Shown: piece after piece, positions 55,701 through 64,000 of the stretch | Numbering within the stretch: the stretch's first letter is position 1 | How the letters are laid out: every line of letters starts with the position of its first letter | Assembly: GCA_900095095.1 (NCBI GenBank) | Contig: FMBT01000328.1 | Coordinates: 186,001 to 250,000, forward strand | DNA: 64,000 bases | Reading direction: 5' to 3' | Source of the DNA: Fragilariopsis cylindrus CCMP1102 | Lineage: Eukaryota > Bacillariophyta > Bacillariophyceae > Bacillariales > Bacillariaceae | Program-made: the position numbers and the translations under genes | Notes under the pieces: generated by a model | What the model was told of the DNA's origin: nothing | The model's database searches: none | Seen by the model: only the letters and a program-made list of their open reading frames with translations

Positions 55701-58167
55701 AACCGAGGTAGACTACTTACTTGATGAGGATGACAAGGAGCTATACCACGATATCAATACAAATCTTAGCTATGAAAACAAAGAAGTAACTGACAATACC
55801 AGTGACGATGCAAGACGTAACGATCTTCCACTACCAGATGAAGGAGATGTTTGGTATCTTGCTATCAGTCGACAATCAGGAGAACTTGATGTTTTTCTTT
55901 TTTCCGATTTAAATGAACCTGTATGGTCATGCGTTGGCTGTGGACACGGTGTACCATCATTAAAATCGATAAAACAAACATCATTTCGGAATCCAATAGG
56001 GCATAAAGTTTGCACTCGGGAGATGAGATTCTTCTTTTGTGGTCCATCGTCGAGTGAATGGGGAAAGTCCTTAATAGGACCCAGACCATTTTGTTTAATG
56101 CTTGAAACTAGTGACGGGGACGCCCATATATATGTTGCTGATGTTCATCATAGATCATTAAATTTGGAATCATTTAGGCGGGTTCCTTTGAAAGATGTGT
56201 CAAGACCGAGTAAGGAGTCAACTAAACATTTTTCTAAGTTGCGACGAAAGAGGATCATTTCAGCTAAAGACGGTACTGAAGCACCAAATGACTTTCGACA
56301 CAATCGTTTATTCTCATTCCATAACATCTCTGGACAAGACGGAGCGTTTGCATCTGTTTCTCGGCCATTTTGGTTGATTGCCGAGAGAGGTACACCTACG
56401 ATTCTTCATCATAGGTGTAGGCATGTTGCACCTGCTGGTGCTAAATCCAGGCCTATAACTGGATTTTGCTCTGGTTTATCAATCGGAAACAGTAATGAAT
56501 CTAGCTTTGTTACACTACATGAAAGAGTAGGTCGAGTTGGTAGCCAACGAATGACCCTCTTCAATGGCGTTCTGAATTTGACATCCAAAAACAGCCTTCT
56601 GCCTGGCGGAGGATTGTTTATTGAAAAAATTCCATTTGGTGTAACTGTGAGGAAAATCCAATTCATCGATGACGGTCATCATTCTACTGGAACACATCCT
56701 CTCTATGCCGTTTTAGTATCCAGAGAATACGATGCTGACTTGAGTGAACTAAATGAAGATGGATTATCGGACGAAGAGCGTCAACATATAGCCGACGAAA
56801 AAGAAAATGCAAAGATTCAACGGCAAGTGGAGGCAGATCTTGGTGGTTTTGATGTTGAACAAGAGTGGGTGGAAGAGATTGAACGAGAAAACTGCTTCAA
56901 GGTTGATAAAAGACTTGGAGGAGCACCTCCGATACCGAAAAGTTCGTATTCCTTGTGGATTGTCGATGCGGCCAATGGATGGCAGGTAGTTGATTCGTAT
57001 GAGCTGGATGAATTTGAGACCGGGACATCGATGGAAGTAATGTCTCTTAGTGAATTTCTTGAAGAACCTGGTGGTAATAACTATGATATATCCGGAGAAG
57101 ATTTGGATTCAAAACTATTCATTGCAGTTGGATCAGGTACTATCGGTAAAGATGGAGAAGATGTAGCTTCGAAGGGAAGAGTTTTAATGTTTGAAGTAAA
57201 AAGAGCGAAGGATCCGTCCTCTTTGTCAATTGCAGAGCTCGATATGGTGTACGAAAAAAATGTATTTCACGGACCGGTCACAAACCTTAGCTGCTTGACC
57301 ACTGAAGGGAAAAGTCGACTGATTATTACTGCTGGACCGGATGTCAATGTGGAACAGTGGGGGAACGATAAACTTACACAAGTGGGATTCTTTCGGGCCA
57401 CGATGCACGTCTTGAATATCAAACTATTCAAGAACTTTTTAATTTTAAGTGATGCTTATGATTCGTTGTTCTTTCTCGTTTGGAGGGAATCCGACAAGTC
57501 TCTGACACTCCTGGCAAAAGATTATGATCCAATTCCAGTCTATTGCTCCGGCATTCTTAGCAGAGGAGGATCCCTAGATTTTGTGTGCCACGATGATCGT
57601 CAGAATTTACAATTTTTCCAGTACGCTCCTGGAGATCCCGCTGCTCGTGGTGGGAACAAGTTAGTATGTCGTGCCGATTTTCATTTGGGAAGTCAGACAA
57701 CCGATCTTCCAAATCATTTCTGCCGCTCAAGCCTTCTAATTAATAGCGCTACGCCTGCAAGCACACTAGCTGCTTTGAAACAGCAGGACACATTTTTTGG
57801 AAAAGCTGATGATGATCAAAGACTTGCTCTAAGCTTTGGAACTACTGATGGTGGGTACTGTTCCGTGGTACCATTAAGCGAGCCCGTCTATTGGAGATTG
57901 ACAGCGCTTCAAAGCGTTTTGGTAAATGCTCTAGAAAGTGATTGTGCGCTAAGTCATCGAGCCTGGAGACTCTATCGCCGTACGCCAAGAAGAGGTGGAT
58001 GCCGCAACAACGATCGCAAAAAGGGTGTGATTGACGGCGATGTGGTTATGCAGTATACTGATCTTTCGAAAGCTGATCAAGAAGATCTCGCTAGTGCAAT
58101 AGGATCAACAGTAGATCTGATCTTGGACAACCTCTTGGAGTTACGATGTTCTACCATGGTACTTTAA
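52720..58167 (+). CDS. CPSF1: Cleavage and polyadenylation specificity factor 160 kDa
   Basis: Largest CPSF subunit; scaffold for AAUAAA recognition in mRNA 3'-end processing, nuclear. Single exon, 1815 residues (human about 1440). The N-terminal beta-propeller region holds RRRPDAILIGFCGHPRLAII (family DALLLSF..AKLSVVEYD-like) and SLSIVTGFGDILSTAFLPGY. The C-terminal CPSF_A domain reads GRVLMFEVKRA, HGPVTNLSCLTT, LFKNFLILSDAYDSLFFLVW, DYDPIPVY and LVCRADFHLGSQTTDLPNHF; the last phrase, RADFHLG, distinguishes CPSF160 from DDB1 and SF3B3. Extra length comes from acidic insertions (poly-Asp near residue 97, EVDYLLDEDDKEL near 1000) and Asn/Gly runs. No signal or membrane span. Frame intact over 5.4 kb. 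Confidence 0.93.
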   Translation: MSTPNSRPVHPCFLSVFEGKTGVEYSTWAHVTKNSLDNGRGGKGLPDLITAHASSLSIYRVEESTGKLLLVHTYSNLAGNVCFLETLRVDDSSSSSSDDDDDDDDEYDENDINKQQQQHAKKRRSGIIKDRRRRPDAILIGFCGHPRLAIIHVQPDLLLATTLLDLTPALTENSYGAVTPLEQDLIASLFQKDCQHQATVSVVLGGGISLVCLQLEYSTAVGGWRAVEEPYILPLSTLAETIDKNAIAGGGGGGHQNNSSNQNRNQNGNNKDEKSLSIVTGFGDILSTAFLPGYLEPTMVILHSNPYVGHAWSGRWGREDGGNRYSLVLTAVTVTVGHQRSALLWSTEVPADAMYVYTCPLNSTDPNSSNKSMKQRSGSSSSNMAACLVHCVNSVVFISNTGQIQQCLAVNGWAESALSVAYSGIVAGNPWPFPKQSIQLDGAQFTPVNATTWFVVLRRGQVYLLQNNNNDNNNSDVVGEFSLMSLYQTVGAVGEVSHVSCYPMGKYGAESLGESDKIWGKDSLLFSSPITTNKAAKILQAMVDIGLLFVASRMGDSSLLGYALGKTSVVDALKTEPGLGNVKKENTIVPNKGEGTMPVVQISANNNKKKTVMMDDGCKEYEQILQLEEAALYAPSTDERSETLNVIPPSDDDEEENEEVRSKRKRARFSNLSVVRSLNVLDSLNALGPLGPACSGPLSPSPEVVIDPTDSTSASTTAPIGTAGYIFPCGFGSSGGLALLSLPGRDDRTILAEADCINAKALFSLPRRNLILLTMLPEHGGTKVFKLEGEPSLVSAESSAKKGEAEHDLIEADLNEWCPNEDTRDFFTTCNVLMSIDLTDDSFLVLAASPIDENSESYFIIVFHDGKGMISMKAANQLDIPQGEFITTVRAVEDQESEQVLLACTLTTGESKVIMISSEGSVNEEHSFTIDTQMDTVDYGDEEVEILSDEEKFYSDRNIVSVDIFKAPKSFFVSNSTDYGGSENSEIPINDSGETEVDYLLDEDDKELYHDINTNLSYENKEVTDNTSDDARRNDLPLPDEGDVWYLAISRQSGELDVFLFSDLNEPVWSCVGCGHGVPSLKSIKQTSFRNPIGHKVCTREMRFFFCGPSSSEWGKSLIGPRPFCLMLETSDGDAHIYVADVHHRSLNLESFRRVPLKDVSRPSKESTKHFSKLRRKRIISAKDGTEAPNDFRHNRLFSFHNISGQDGAFASVSRPFWLIAERGTPTILHHRCRHVAPAGAKSRPITGFCSGLSIGNSNESSFVTLHERVGRVGSQRMTLFNGVLNLTSKNSLLPGGGLFIEKIPFGVTVRKIQFIDDGHHSTGTHPLYAVLVSREYDADLSELNEDGLSDEERQHIADEKENAKIQRQVEADLGGFDVEQEWVEEIERENCFKVDKRLGGAPPIPKSSYSLWIVDAANGWQVVDSYELDEFETGTSMEVMSLSEFLEEPGGNNYDISGEDLDSKLFIAVGSGTIGKDGEDVASKGRVLMFEVKRAKDPSSLSIAELDMVYEKNVFHGPVTNLSCLTTEGKSRLIITAGPDVNVEQWGNDKLTQVGFFRATMHVLNIKLFKNFLILSDAYDSLFFLVWRESDKSLTLLAKDYDPIPVYCSGILSRGGSLDFVCHDDRQNLQFFQYAPGDPAARGGNKLVCRADFHLGSQTTDLPNHFCRSSLLINSATPASTLAALKQQDTFFGKADDDQRLALSFGTTDGGYCSVVPLSEPVYWRLTALQSVLVNALESDCALSHRAWRLYRRTPRRGGCRNNDRKKGVIDGDVVMQYTDLSKADQEDLASAIGSTVDLILDNLLELRCSTMVL

Positions 58168-59158
58168 ACAAAGTTAATTGTTAGTATTTAATTACCACAA
58201 CTTATTATAGCCATAGCGGTCTGTTGATTTTCTTTGCTTTTTCTTTGTGGTAAGTTAAGTGGTATTTAAAAATACACCACAAAGCCGCCGAACTCCCGTA
58301 CTTTAATAATAAAAGATTCATTTGAAAGTTAGTACTGTTTGTTGAAGTAACTTACTTATGCTTCTTACGACTATTACCGGTATTAAAAATATAGCATTTA
58401 GCCGTTGAGCTCCCCTACTTTGAATAACAAAGGATTCATTGTCATTTGTAGTTAGTACACCCAACTATATTTTTACTTGTTACTTGCTCCTGAGAGTGGG
58501 TGTGTTCAGAGCAATCCTACTGAAGTTTGACATACAGTAAGTGCTTAACTGCTAGTTGAAGTAACTTACTTACTTACTTATGCTTCTTATGACTATTACC
58601 TCAAATTCGAAAATGGTCGGCAAAACTTGATACAATAGGTCCTACTACCCTTTTTTTAATTTTAATCTCACGATTTTCAACCAAGCGCGAAACAAATTTT
58701 CAATCACGCTTTCCTTTCAGATTCATTCCTACAATCATTCATCAAGTCAATAAAGTGTCATCAATTTTACTGTTGATAAATAATTTTTATACGGTTAGAG
58801 AATGATCGTAAAGAAATAAGCCACTTATATTGACTATTGCCCCTAGTCACACATACAGACAAAAAGAAAAAAACGAATACGTTTCTCAAACGGCAAATTA
58901 TATTATTATTGTACTGGTATTGCTTTTTTACTATACTGTCGTATGTTGAATGTCTCGACAGACACCAGACAACATACCGTTTCTAAAGGTCACGCCTTGT
59001 ACACTCGAACGTACACCTCTTTCAAATTTGCTCTCTTTATAATAAAATATTCTATCTTTCTTGTCGACTACACTTTCATCGTAGAACATAAGTACACAGA
59101 AAAAAAGTGTTTTAGAACGGAAGAAAAAAAAATTAAAAGCACACGTTTAATATTGAAG
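58168..59158. other. Intergenic, CPSF1 to tyrosinase
   Basis: About 990 bp, AT-rich. The left part carries a degenerate two-copy repeat. The right part (from about 58700) has A-runs and is presumably promoter and 5' UTR of the tyrosinase gene. An in-frame ATG at 58943 would add 72 residues without signal-like properties and is not used as the start. Confidence 0.6.
58263..58602. repeat. Two-copy direct repeat with insertion
   Basis: Copy 1 (58263-58380) and copy 2 (58381-58602) share TATT(T)AAAAATA, AGCCG..GAxCTCCC.TACTTT, AGGATTCATT-like and GTTGAAGTAACTTACTTA followed by GCTTCTTA.GACTATTACC. Copy 2 has about 100 bp of extra sequence in its middle and an expanded (ACTT)n. Confidence 0.75.
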
Positions 59159-61005
59159 ATGATTCACTTCAGTTCAACTTTTCTCCTTTTACTCTCTACA
59201 ACAACGTGCATGTTCCAAAAGAACTTATGGGTAGCGTCACAAGAGACAGAGAGATTATGGGCGCCCCAAAAGAACTTATGGGTAGCGTCACAAGAGACAA
59301 AGAGATTATGGGCGCCGTCACGGATATCAGAGGAGACGGCAGAGGAGACGACACAGTGGCCTTCGTCACGGGTATCGGAGGAAACGTCAGAGGAAACGTC
59401 AGAGGAAACGTCAGAGGAAACACTGAAGGAAGAGTCAGAAGAGACGCCGGAGGTAGAGCTAGAGAAGGAAATATCCATGGAGTGTTCACGAACTCGTAAA
59501 CGTTGGGCTTGGTCGGACCATAGCTGCGAAGAACAGGATGAATATATTGAGGCTGTTTACAGACTAAGAGAAGAAGGAATATATGAAGACTTTATACGTG
59601 TTCACCGTGATGTGAACGAGCGGTATCATGGTACTGCCGAATTTTTGCCTTGGCATCGTTGGTTCATTTTTCAATTTGAAGATGCTCTACGAAAAATATC
59701 AATGAATCCATGCATCACCCTCCCCTACTGGGACTGGCAAGATTCCTCTGTCTTTGACGACGATACCTTTGACGGGTTCATTGGATGGGATAATAATGAG
59801 GACGAATGCAGATGGGAAACTTTGGGGGGACGCTGCTTAGAACGAAATATGAATAGGAATTTTGAAATGTGGAGATCAGGACAAATTATTGCAATGATTA
59901 CCAACTATGAACAGTACTCCGACGACTTTCCCAGGAACTCTCGTCGGAACAATGGTTTTCGTGCAGCAATGGTAAGATAAATAAACAAATAAATGTATAT
60001 ATATATATACATATATACATATATATCTTCCGCGTCGATAACAATAAGTTGTTGAAATCGTATAGATCATTTCTTCTGCCCGGACCACTTTCTCTCTAAC
60101 TTAACTTATTTTTCTTTCAGGAAGGAGGGCCTCATGCTGCTCCACACCAATTCTTGGGTGGTCCAATGTTGAACATGATCAGTCCAACCGATCCCCTCTT
60201 CTTTGTTCATCATTGCAATGTTGATCGTATCTGGTCTTTGTGGCAGGACTATCATGATCACGATGAGATAAATATCTCCCGTTATGATACTCCCATACAT
60301 TACGAAGGCAGTTTATTGGACGAACCGATGAGATTTGATGATCACAGGATGTTCCGCATGAGAAATGGAGACTATCCTGCACCGAGGGACGTTCTTTCTA
60401 ATGATGACATTGTAAATGTACTCTATAAAAACGATCAGCTAGGAAGAAGTCTACGTTACGATCCCAATCCTGATTGGATTGAACCTGCTTCTTCGGGAAC
60501 TGATGAAGTTAAGTGTGACCGAGAATCGAGGCACCGAGAACGAGGACGTCGAGATTTGAAAATAGGGAATATTTTGGACGACCGATTTGGAGGGAAAATG
60601 AGAGTTAGTCTGGCTAGCAAGGAATTTGAGAAAAAGGGCGTAAAAGGGTCATTCTTCTCCGCCTTTTCTCTCCGTGGAAGTAATGCCGAAAACCATCACT
60701 ATCAACCAAAAGAAGAAGCGGTCGAAAGACAACCGATTCCCAAAGACAGCAGCTTCAGCTCCATCGAAAATTGTATAGAGATGAATGACTTCACAGACCA
60801 AGAAGAACGAGAGATATGGGATCGTCTTTGTCAAGAAATGTCTCTAACTTCTACGTTTGCTGAACGGATGGCATTCCTAGCTCAAGAAGAATGTAAAGTG
60901 CACGGTGATCCCTACAGTGCAAGCATAGAGTGGATTCATGCAATCAATATGGACAACGAACTTGTAGCGTTCGAATGTTTCCACCTACCTGATCGAGACA
61001 TTTGA
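59159..61005 (+). CDS. Secreted tyrosinase (type-3 copper oxidase)
   Basis: Binuclear copper monophenol/diphenol oxidase. Two exons: 59159-59971 and 60121-61005 (GTAAGA donor, TTTCAG acceptor), 565 residues. Start at 59159 gives a signal peptide (MIHFSSTFLLLLSTTTCM). CuA site: FIRVHRDVNERYHGTAEFLP and PWHRWFIFQFEDAL, giving three His. CuB site: EGGPHAAPHQFLGG and DPLFFVHHCNVDRIWSLW, giving three His. All six ligands are therefore present. LPYWDWQD is also typical. Between signal and catalytic domain lie a 17-residue tandem repeat (QKNLWVASQETERLWAP) and a SEET-repeat acidic spacer. The C-terminal ~230 residues are unassigned. Known substrates are phenols; here the role (wall, mucilage cross-linking or defence) is unknown. 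Confidence 0.92.
59215..59316 (+). repeat. 51-bp tandem repeat in tyrosinase N-terminus
   Basis: Units 59215-59265 and 59266-59316 encode QKNLWVASQETERLWAP and QKNLWVASQETKRLWAP; the DNA copies are nearly identical. Confidence 0.93.
59386..59421 (+). repeat. 12-bp SEET repeat in tyrosinase
   Basis: Three perfect GTCAGAGGAAAC units encode (SEET)3, flanked by degenerate copies on both sides. They form an acidic, Ser/Thr-rich spacer before the catalytic domain. Confidence 0.9.
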
Positions 61006-61692
61006 GCAAATGAGAGGCAATAAAACGCGTGAAAGCATGAAGTGAATGTAGACATAAACGAGTCAAGATGCTTTAGCTTTGGATGACTCAACTAATCGGT
61101 GTCAAATTCGAGTGGTATTGACTAATGACATTATGCATGTATACTATAAGAACATATTAGCCATGTTCTAAATTGTTATTTTATATATTTTTTATTGACT
61201 TGACTACACTAGACTAGAATAAGAAGTACTGTACTTTAAACAAATATAACCATTAGTTTTTATCTGTTTTACTAGCGTTATTATCGGTTTTAGCTCAAAA
61301 TATTTAAGAATAGAAATCTTCCGTTATTTGGTTGCACATAAGAAACCTTAGTTTATGACGAAGTTCTTGCAAGATCCGCGAGAGATTGTGATTCATTCGG
61401 TAGCTAGATAGGCTTAGGTGGAAGCTATGCGCAAGAAAAGACGGCGACAATTGTCTAGCGTGCAGCATATTACAATTGCTAAAACAGTGAAATGTTTGCC
61501 ACTACAGTACTAGCATGGGTTTCGGCAGAAATGTACTTGTGAACATTCAGTGCACTGCGACGCAACAAATTCGGATGTTGATGGAAATGCAAGTAAATTA
61601 ACCGTGGAAAAGTGGAAAAGATTTGAAGAAAAAACGACTGTTCTACCTCACAACGTCGAAATATATGTACAAGTCAAAGATCTCTTTTCTTA
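61006..61692. other. Convergent 3' flanks, tyrosinase and CXC gene
   Basis: About 690 bp of AT-rich DNA between two genes that end facing each other. I see no gene, RNA or repeat. Confidence 0.55.
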
Positions 61693-64000
61693 TTAATATC
61701 CTTCTGCAACAGCAGGATCGCTGCTGGAGTCGTTGACACGCATTTTTTTGAAGTCAATGCAGCGAGCTGAGACTGGAGTCAAATCTGTTATCTTGCCCTC
61801 AGTACCAGTACCTTTAGCCGGTGTCGACAACGCCATAGGCACAACGCCATCAGTTGCTTTCGGGTCATTGGAATTTTCCCTTTCCATAAGCCGAACTCCC
61901 TTTTTCAAAGATCCTAATCGACTTCGTTTTATCTTTTGGCGTAAACTCGGTGTTCCATCACCAGGATGTTCTCGTTTCGGTGATTCGTCACTGTCGTCAT
62001 TTTCGTCGTCAACAGAAGTATCAGGGGATGCCGTTTTATGTGACGATGATTCCGATACTTTACGATCCAAATCATTCTTTGTCGAAGAAGCCTCTACTTT
62101 AACATTTGTATCACCTGCTTTTCGTTTCGGTGACATGAACTTCTTGAGAAGATTTTTCTGTGGCGTTTCGAATTGATCATCTTCAGCACGAATCGTTGCT
62201 TCTGGTGAGCAATTTTTTTCACTGCCATAACAATCACTGTTGTTCTGACGATTATTAAGTGGCGGCGAAGACGTTGCAGCCGTTGCTGCTGTGTCTTTCG
62301 CACTGGTAACAGCTCTATTGGTCGTTGAAGGTGAAGAATCATGTCCTGACATTTCTGTCATAGCCATCGCTGCCATCAGTAAAGCATTAACGGCTGTCTT
62401 TTCTGATGATTTCAAGGCATCGACAGCCGCTCTTTCTGCTGTACTAGGAGCTGGTATACTCCTAGCTCCATTGGCGATAATATTTTTCGTGCGCAATGAT
62501 TTATTATTGATATTACTACCAACTACCGGTGATCCTTCCGAGGACGATGCCAAGGATGGCATTGATCCAGCTTCCGATGGTGCCCTTGAAATTATTCTCT
62601 TTGGTTTTTCTGCAGATCCATGTTTTAAGAAAGCCTGATAGATGGAATTTAGATTTATTAGAAAGAGTGAGTGGAATACGGGCAAGTCAAGAAGAAAGTT
62701 AACGACAGTATAGTAAATTTCAATGTAAAGGTGCACCACCACAAAATGGCCTCTAAAATTGCAGGAAAGAGATAGAGATATAGTTACTTACCAAATTTTG
62801 TGCCGCATCCATCATCCAGGATGGTTCTTTTTTAGTAGGTGTGGTGACAACACTACTGTTCTTTGTAGGTGTTCTAGCATTATTTGTATTAACGTTTCCA
62901 TTTCCGGTCGCAGGAGGTGCATCTCCTCTTCCGAGATCACCCACACCGCCGATGGGCATGTTTTTACATCCCACACAACGACAATTCGACGAGCACTTCA
63001 CATTCCCCGCGTAGCACTCACAATATTTTTTCATACAAGCTGACTTTCGACATTTACACCCCAATTTGTGTGATATCGTCCGAGCATGAGGGATATCTGA
63101 AAATAGTCCAAGTCCCCCTCCTCCTGCTGTTGTTGTATTTATTCCACCACCACCGCCACCACTTAGTAGTTTCGCCTTTTGAAGTTTCTGAAATTTAGTA
63201 TCAAAAGCTGACGGATTTCGTGATAATATTCCCCGAATCGCATCCTGTCGTTCACTTTCGTGTATGGGATTATTACTACACGTCAAACATCGACAATTAC
63301 TACCGCAATATATTTTAACAGCAAAACATTGACAGTATAGTTTAAGACATTTAGTCTTTTTGCATGTACAACCCATGGTAGTAACCTCCTCTCTATGAAA
63401 ATCTTCAATTTGGGAAGGAGACGTTGCACCCTCAGCACGAGCTTCCAATTCAAGCATGTGTAAAGTGGCTGGGTCGGTAGGAGAATGGTTGTTATTATTA
63501 TTATTATGAGCGCCACCAGAACCACCAACACCTCCACTTTTTGTTGCTGATATCGGCGATGAAGGACTACCGCCATTATTGGGTGGCATCATCATCGAAG
63601 TGGGACCACCACCACCACCATTACCAATATTATTTTTACTATCTGGTGTACTTAATCGTGATAGTGCATCTCTTCTAAGGGTAGGATCAGAATACCGATA
63701 CGGTCCTGCAGAAGGAGATCCATTATTATTATGAGGATAATGATGATGGGTAGAAATACGAGGAGGAGATCCCACTACTCCCGATGCTGATGCTCCTGGT
63801 ACTGTCCCTTTCGTGGGACTACTTCCATGATCTGATCCTTTAGTTCCTTTTGAAGAAGAAGCAGCAGTAGAAGCAGCAGCCTTCGACGCAGCAGTAAGGT
63901 AAGCTTGATGTGAGGCAGCGTAAGCCTCAGCATTCCACACGTGATGACCTGGAGGTGGTGGTAGTGGAGGAGGAGGTCCACCATGGTATTGTGGATGCTG
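61693..64000 (-). CDS. Tesmin/TSO1-like CXC (LIN54-type) DNA-binding protein, 5' partial
   Basis: Nuclear DNA-binding protein of the CPP/LIN54 class; CXC repeats bind CHR-like promoter elements and, in animals and plants, act in DREAM/MuvB cell-cycle repression. Two exons visible: 64000-62792 (open to the window edge, start not seen) and 62634-61693, joined by a GTAAGT donor and a CAG acceptor (AAQNL-AFLKHG). Two Cys-rich CXC domains: GCTCKKTKCLKLYCQCFAVK...CGSNCRC, and GCKCRKSACMKKYCECYAGN...CSSNCRC, separated by a spacer holding the RNPSAFD-like motif (ILSRNPSAFDTKFQK) typical of the family. The flanking sequence is Ser/Gly/Pro/Asn-rich. The C-terminal exon has basic SPKRKAG and EKPKRI stretches that may act in nuclear import. 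Confidence 0.92.

Noticed and set aside
58943-59158. Upstream start of tyrosinase at 58943
   Set aside because: The extra 72 residues would bury the signal peptide that begins at 59159.

Overview
The window looks like nuclear DNA of a diatom or a close stramenopile relative. Genes are closely packed on both strands, introns are few and short (roughly 90-240 bp, GT-AG, mostly with GTAAGT-like donors), and proteins are rich in Asn, Gln, Ser and Asp runs. Three proteins start with a signal peptide followed by an S/N-A-F-like cleavage motif, as used for import into a secondary red plastid: malonyl-CoA:ACP transacylase, an SDR oxidoreductase and an Ala-rich repeat protein. No rRNA, tRNA, CRISPR array or intact transposase was found.

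Left third (0.6-19.5 kb): plastid fabD (-), V-ATPase subunit a (+), a very large six-exon TOR kinase (+) and COP9 signalosome subunit 2 (+). Middle (20-43 kb): a low-complexity unknown protein (-), branched-chain aminotransferase (+), a long disordered region fused to an MDR oxidoreductase (+), a Lys-rich FKBP (-), a TPR protein with a DNAJC8-type J domain (+), a double OB-fold/methyltransferase fusion (+), a CHK/APH-like kinase (-), MCM-binding protein (+), an SDR (-), a small coiled-coil protein (-), and a divergent pair made of a Cys-rich secreted protein (-) and a MerT-like membrane protein with a C-terminal heavy-metal-binding domain (+).

Right third (43.8-64 kb): COG5 (-), a CRY-DASH photolyase/cryptochrome with a broken frame (+), the plastid-type Ala/SRWG repeat protein (-), the largest single-exon gene CPSF1/CPSF160 (+), a secreted tyrosinase (+), and a tesmin/TSO1 CXC protein (-) that runs off the right edge. 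Most genes are housekeeping (TOR signalling, protein turnover, vesicle tethering, mRNA 3'-end formation, replication) and do not form one pathway.

Most unusual points: (1) the SRWG repeat protein, whose layout resembles a multivalent scaffold; (2) the MerT-HMA protein beside a CCWPCVC-motif protein; (3) a ~215-bp direct duplication that gives two unrelated genes the same last 13 codons, stop codon and 3' flank; (4) a 487-bp MITE-like inverted-repeat element; (5) about a dozen single-base frame breaks in otherwise good genes, mostly in short A/T runs, which suggests consensus errors or real slippage; (6) several domain fusions. All protein calls come from reading motifs by eye; no database search was run.
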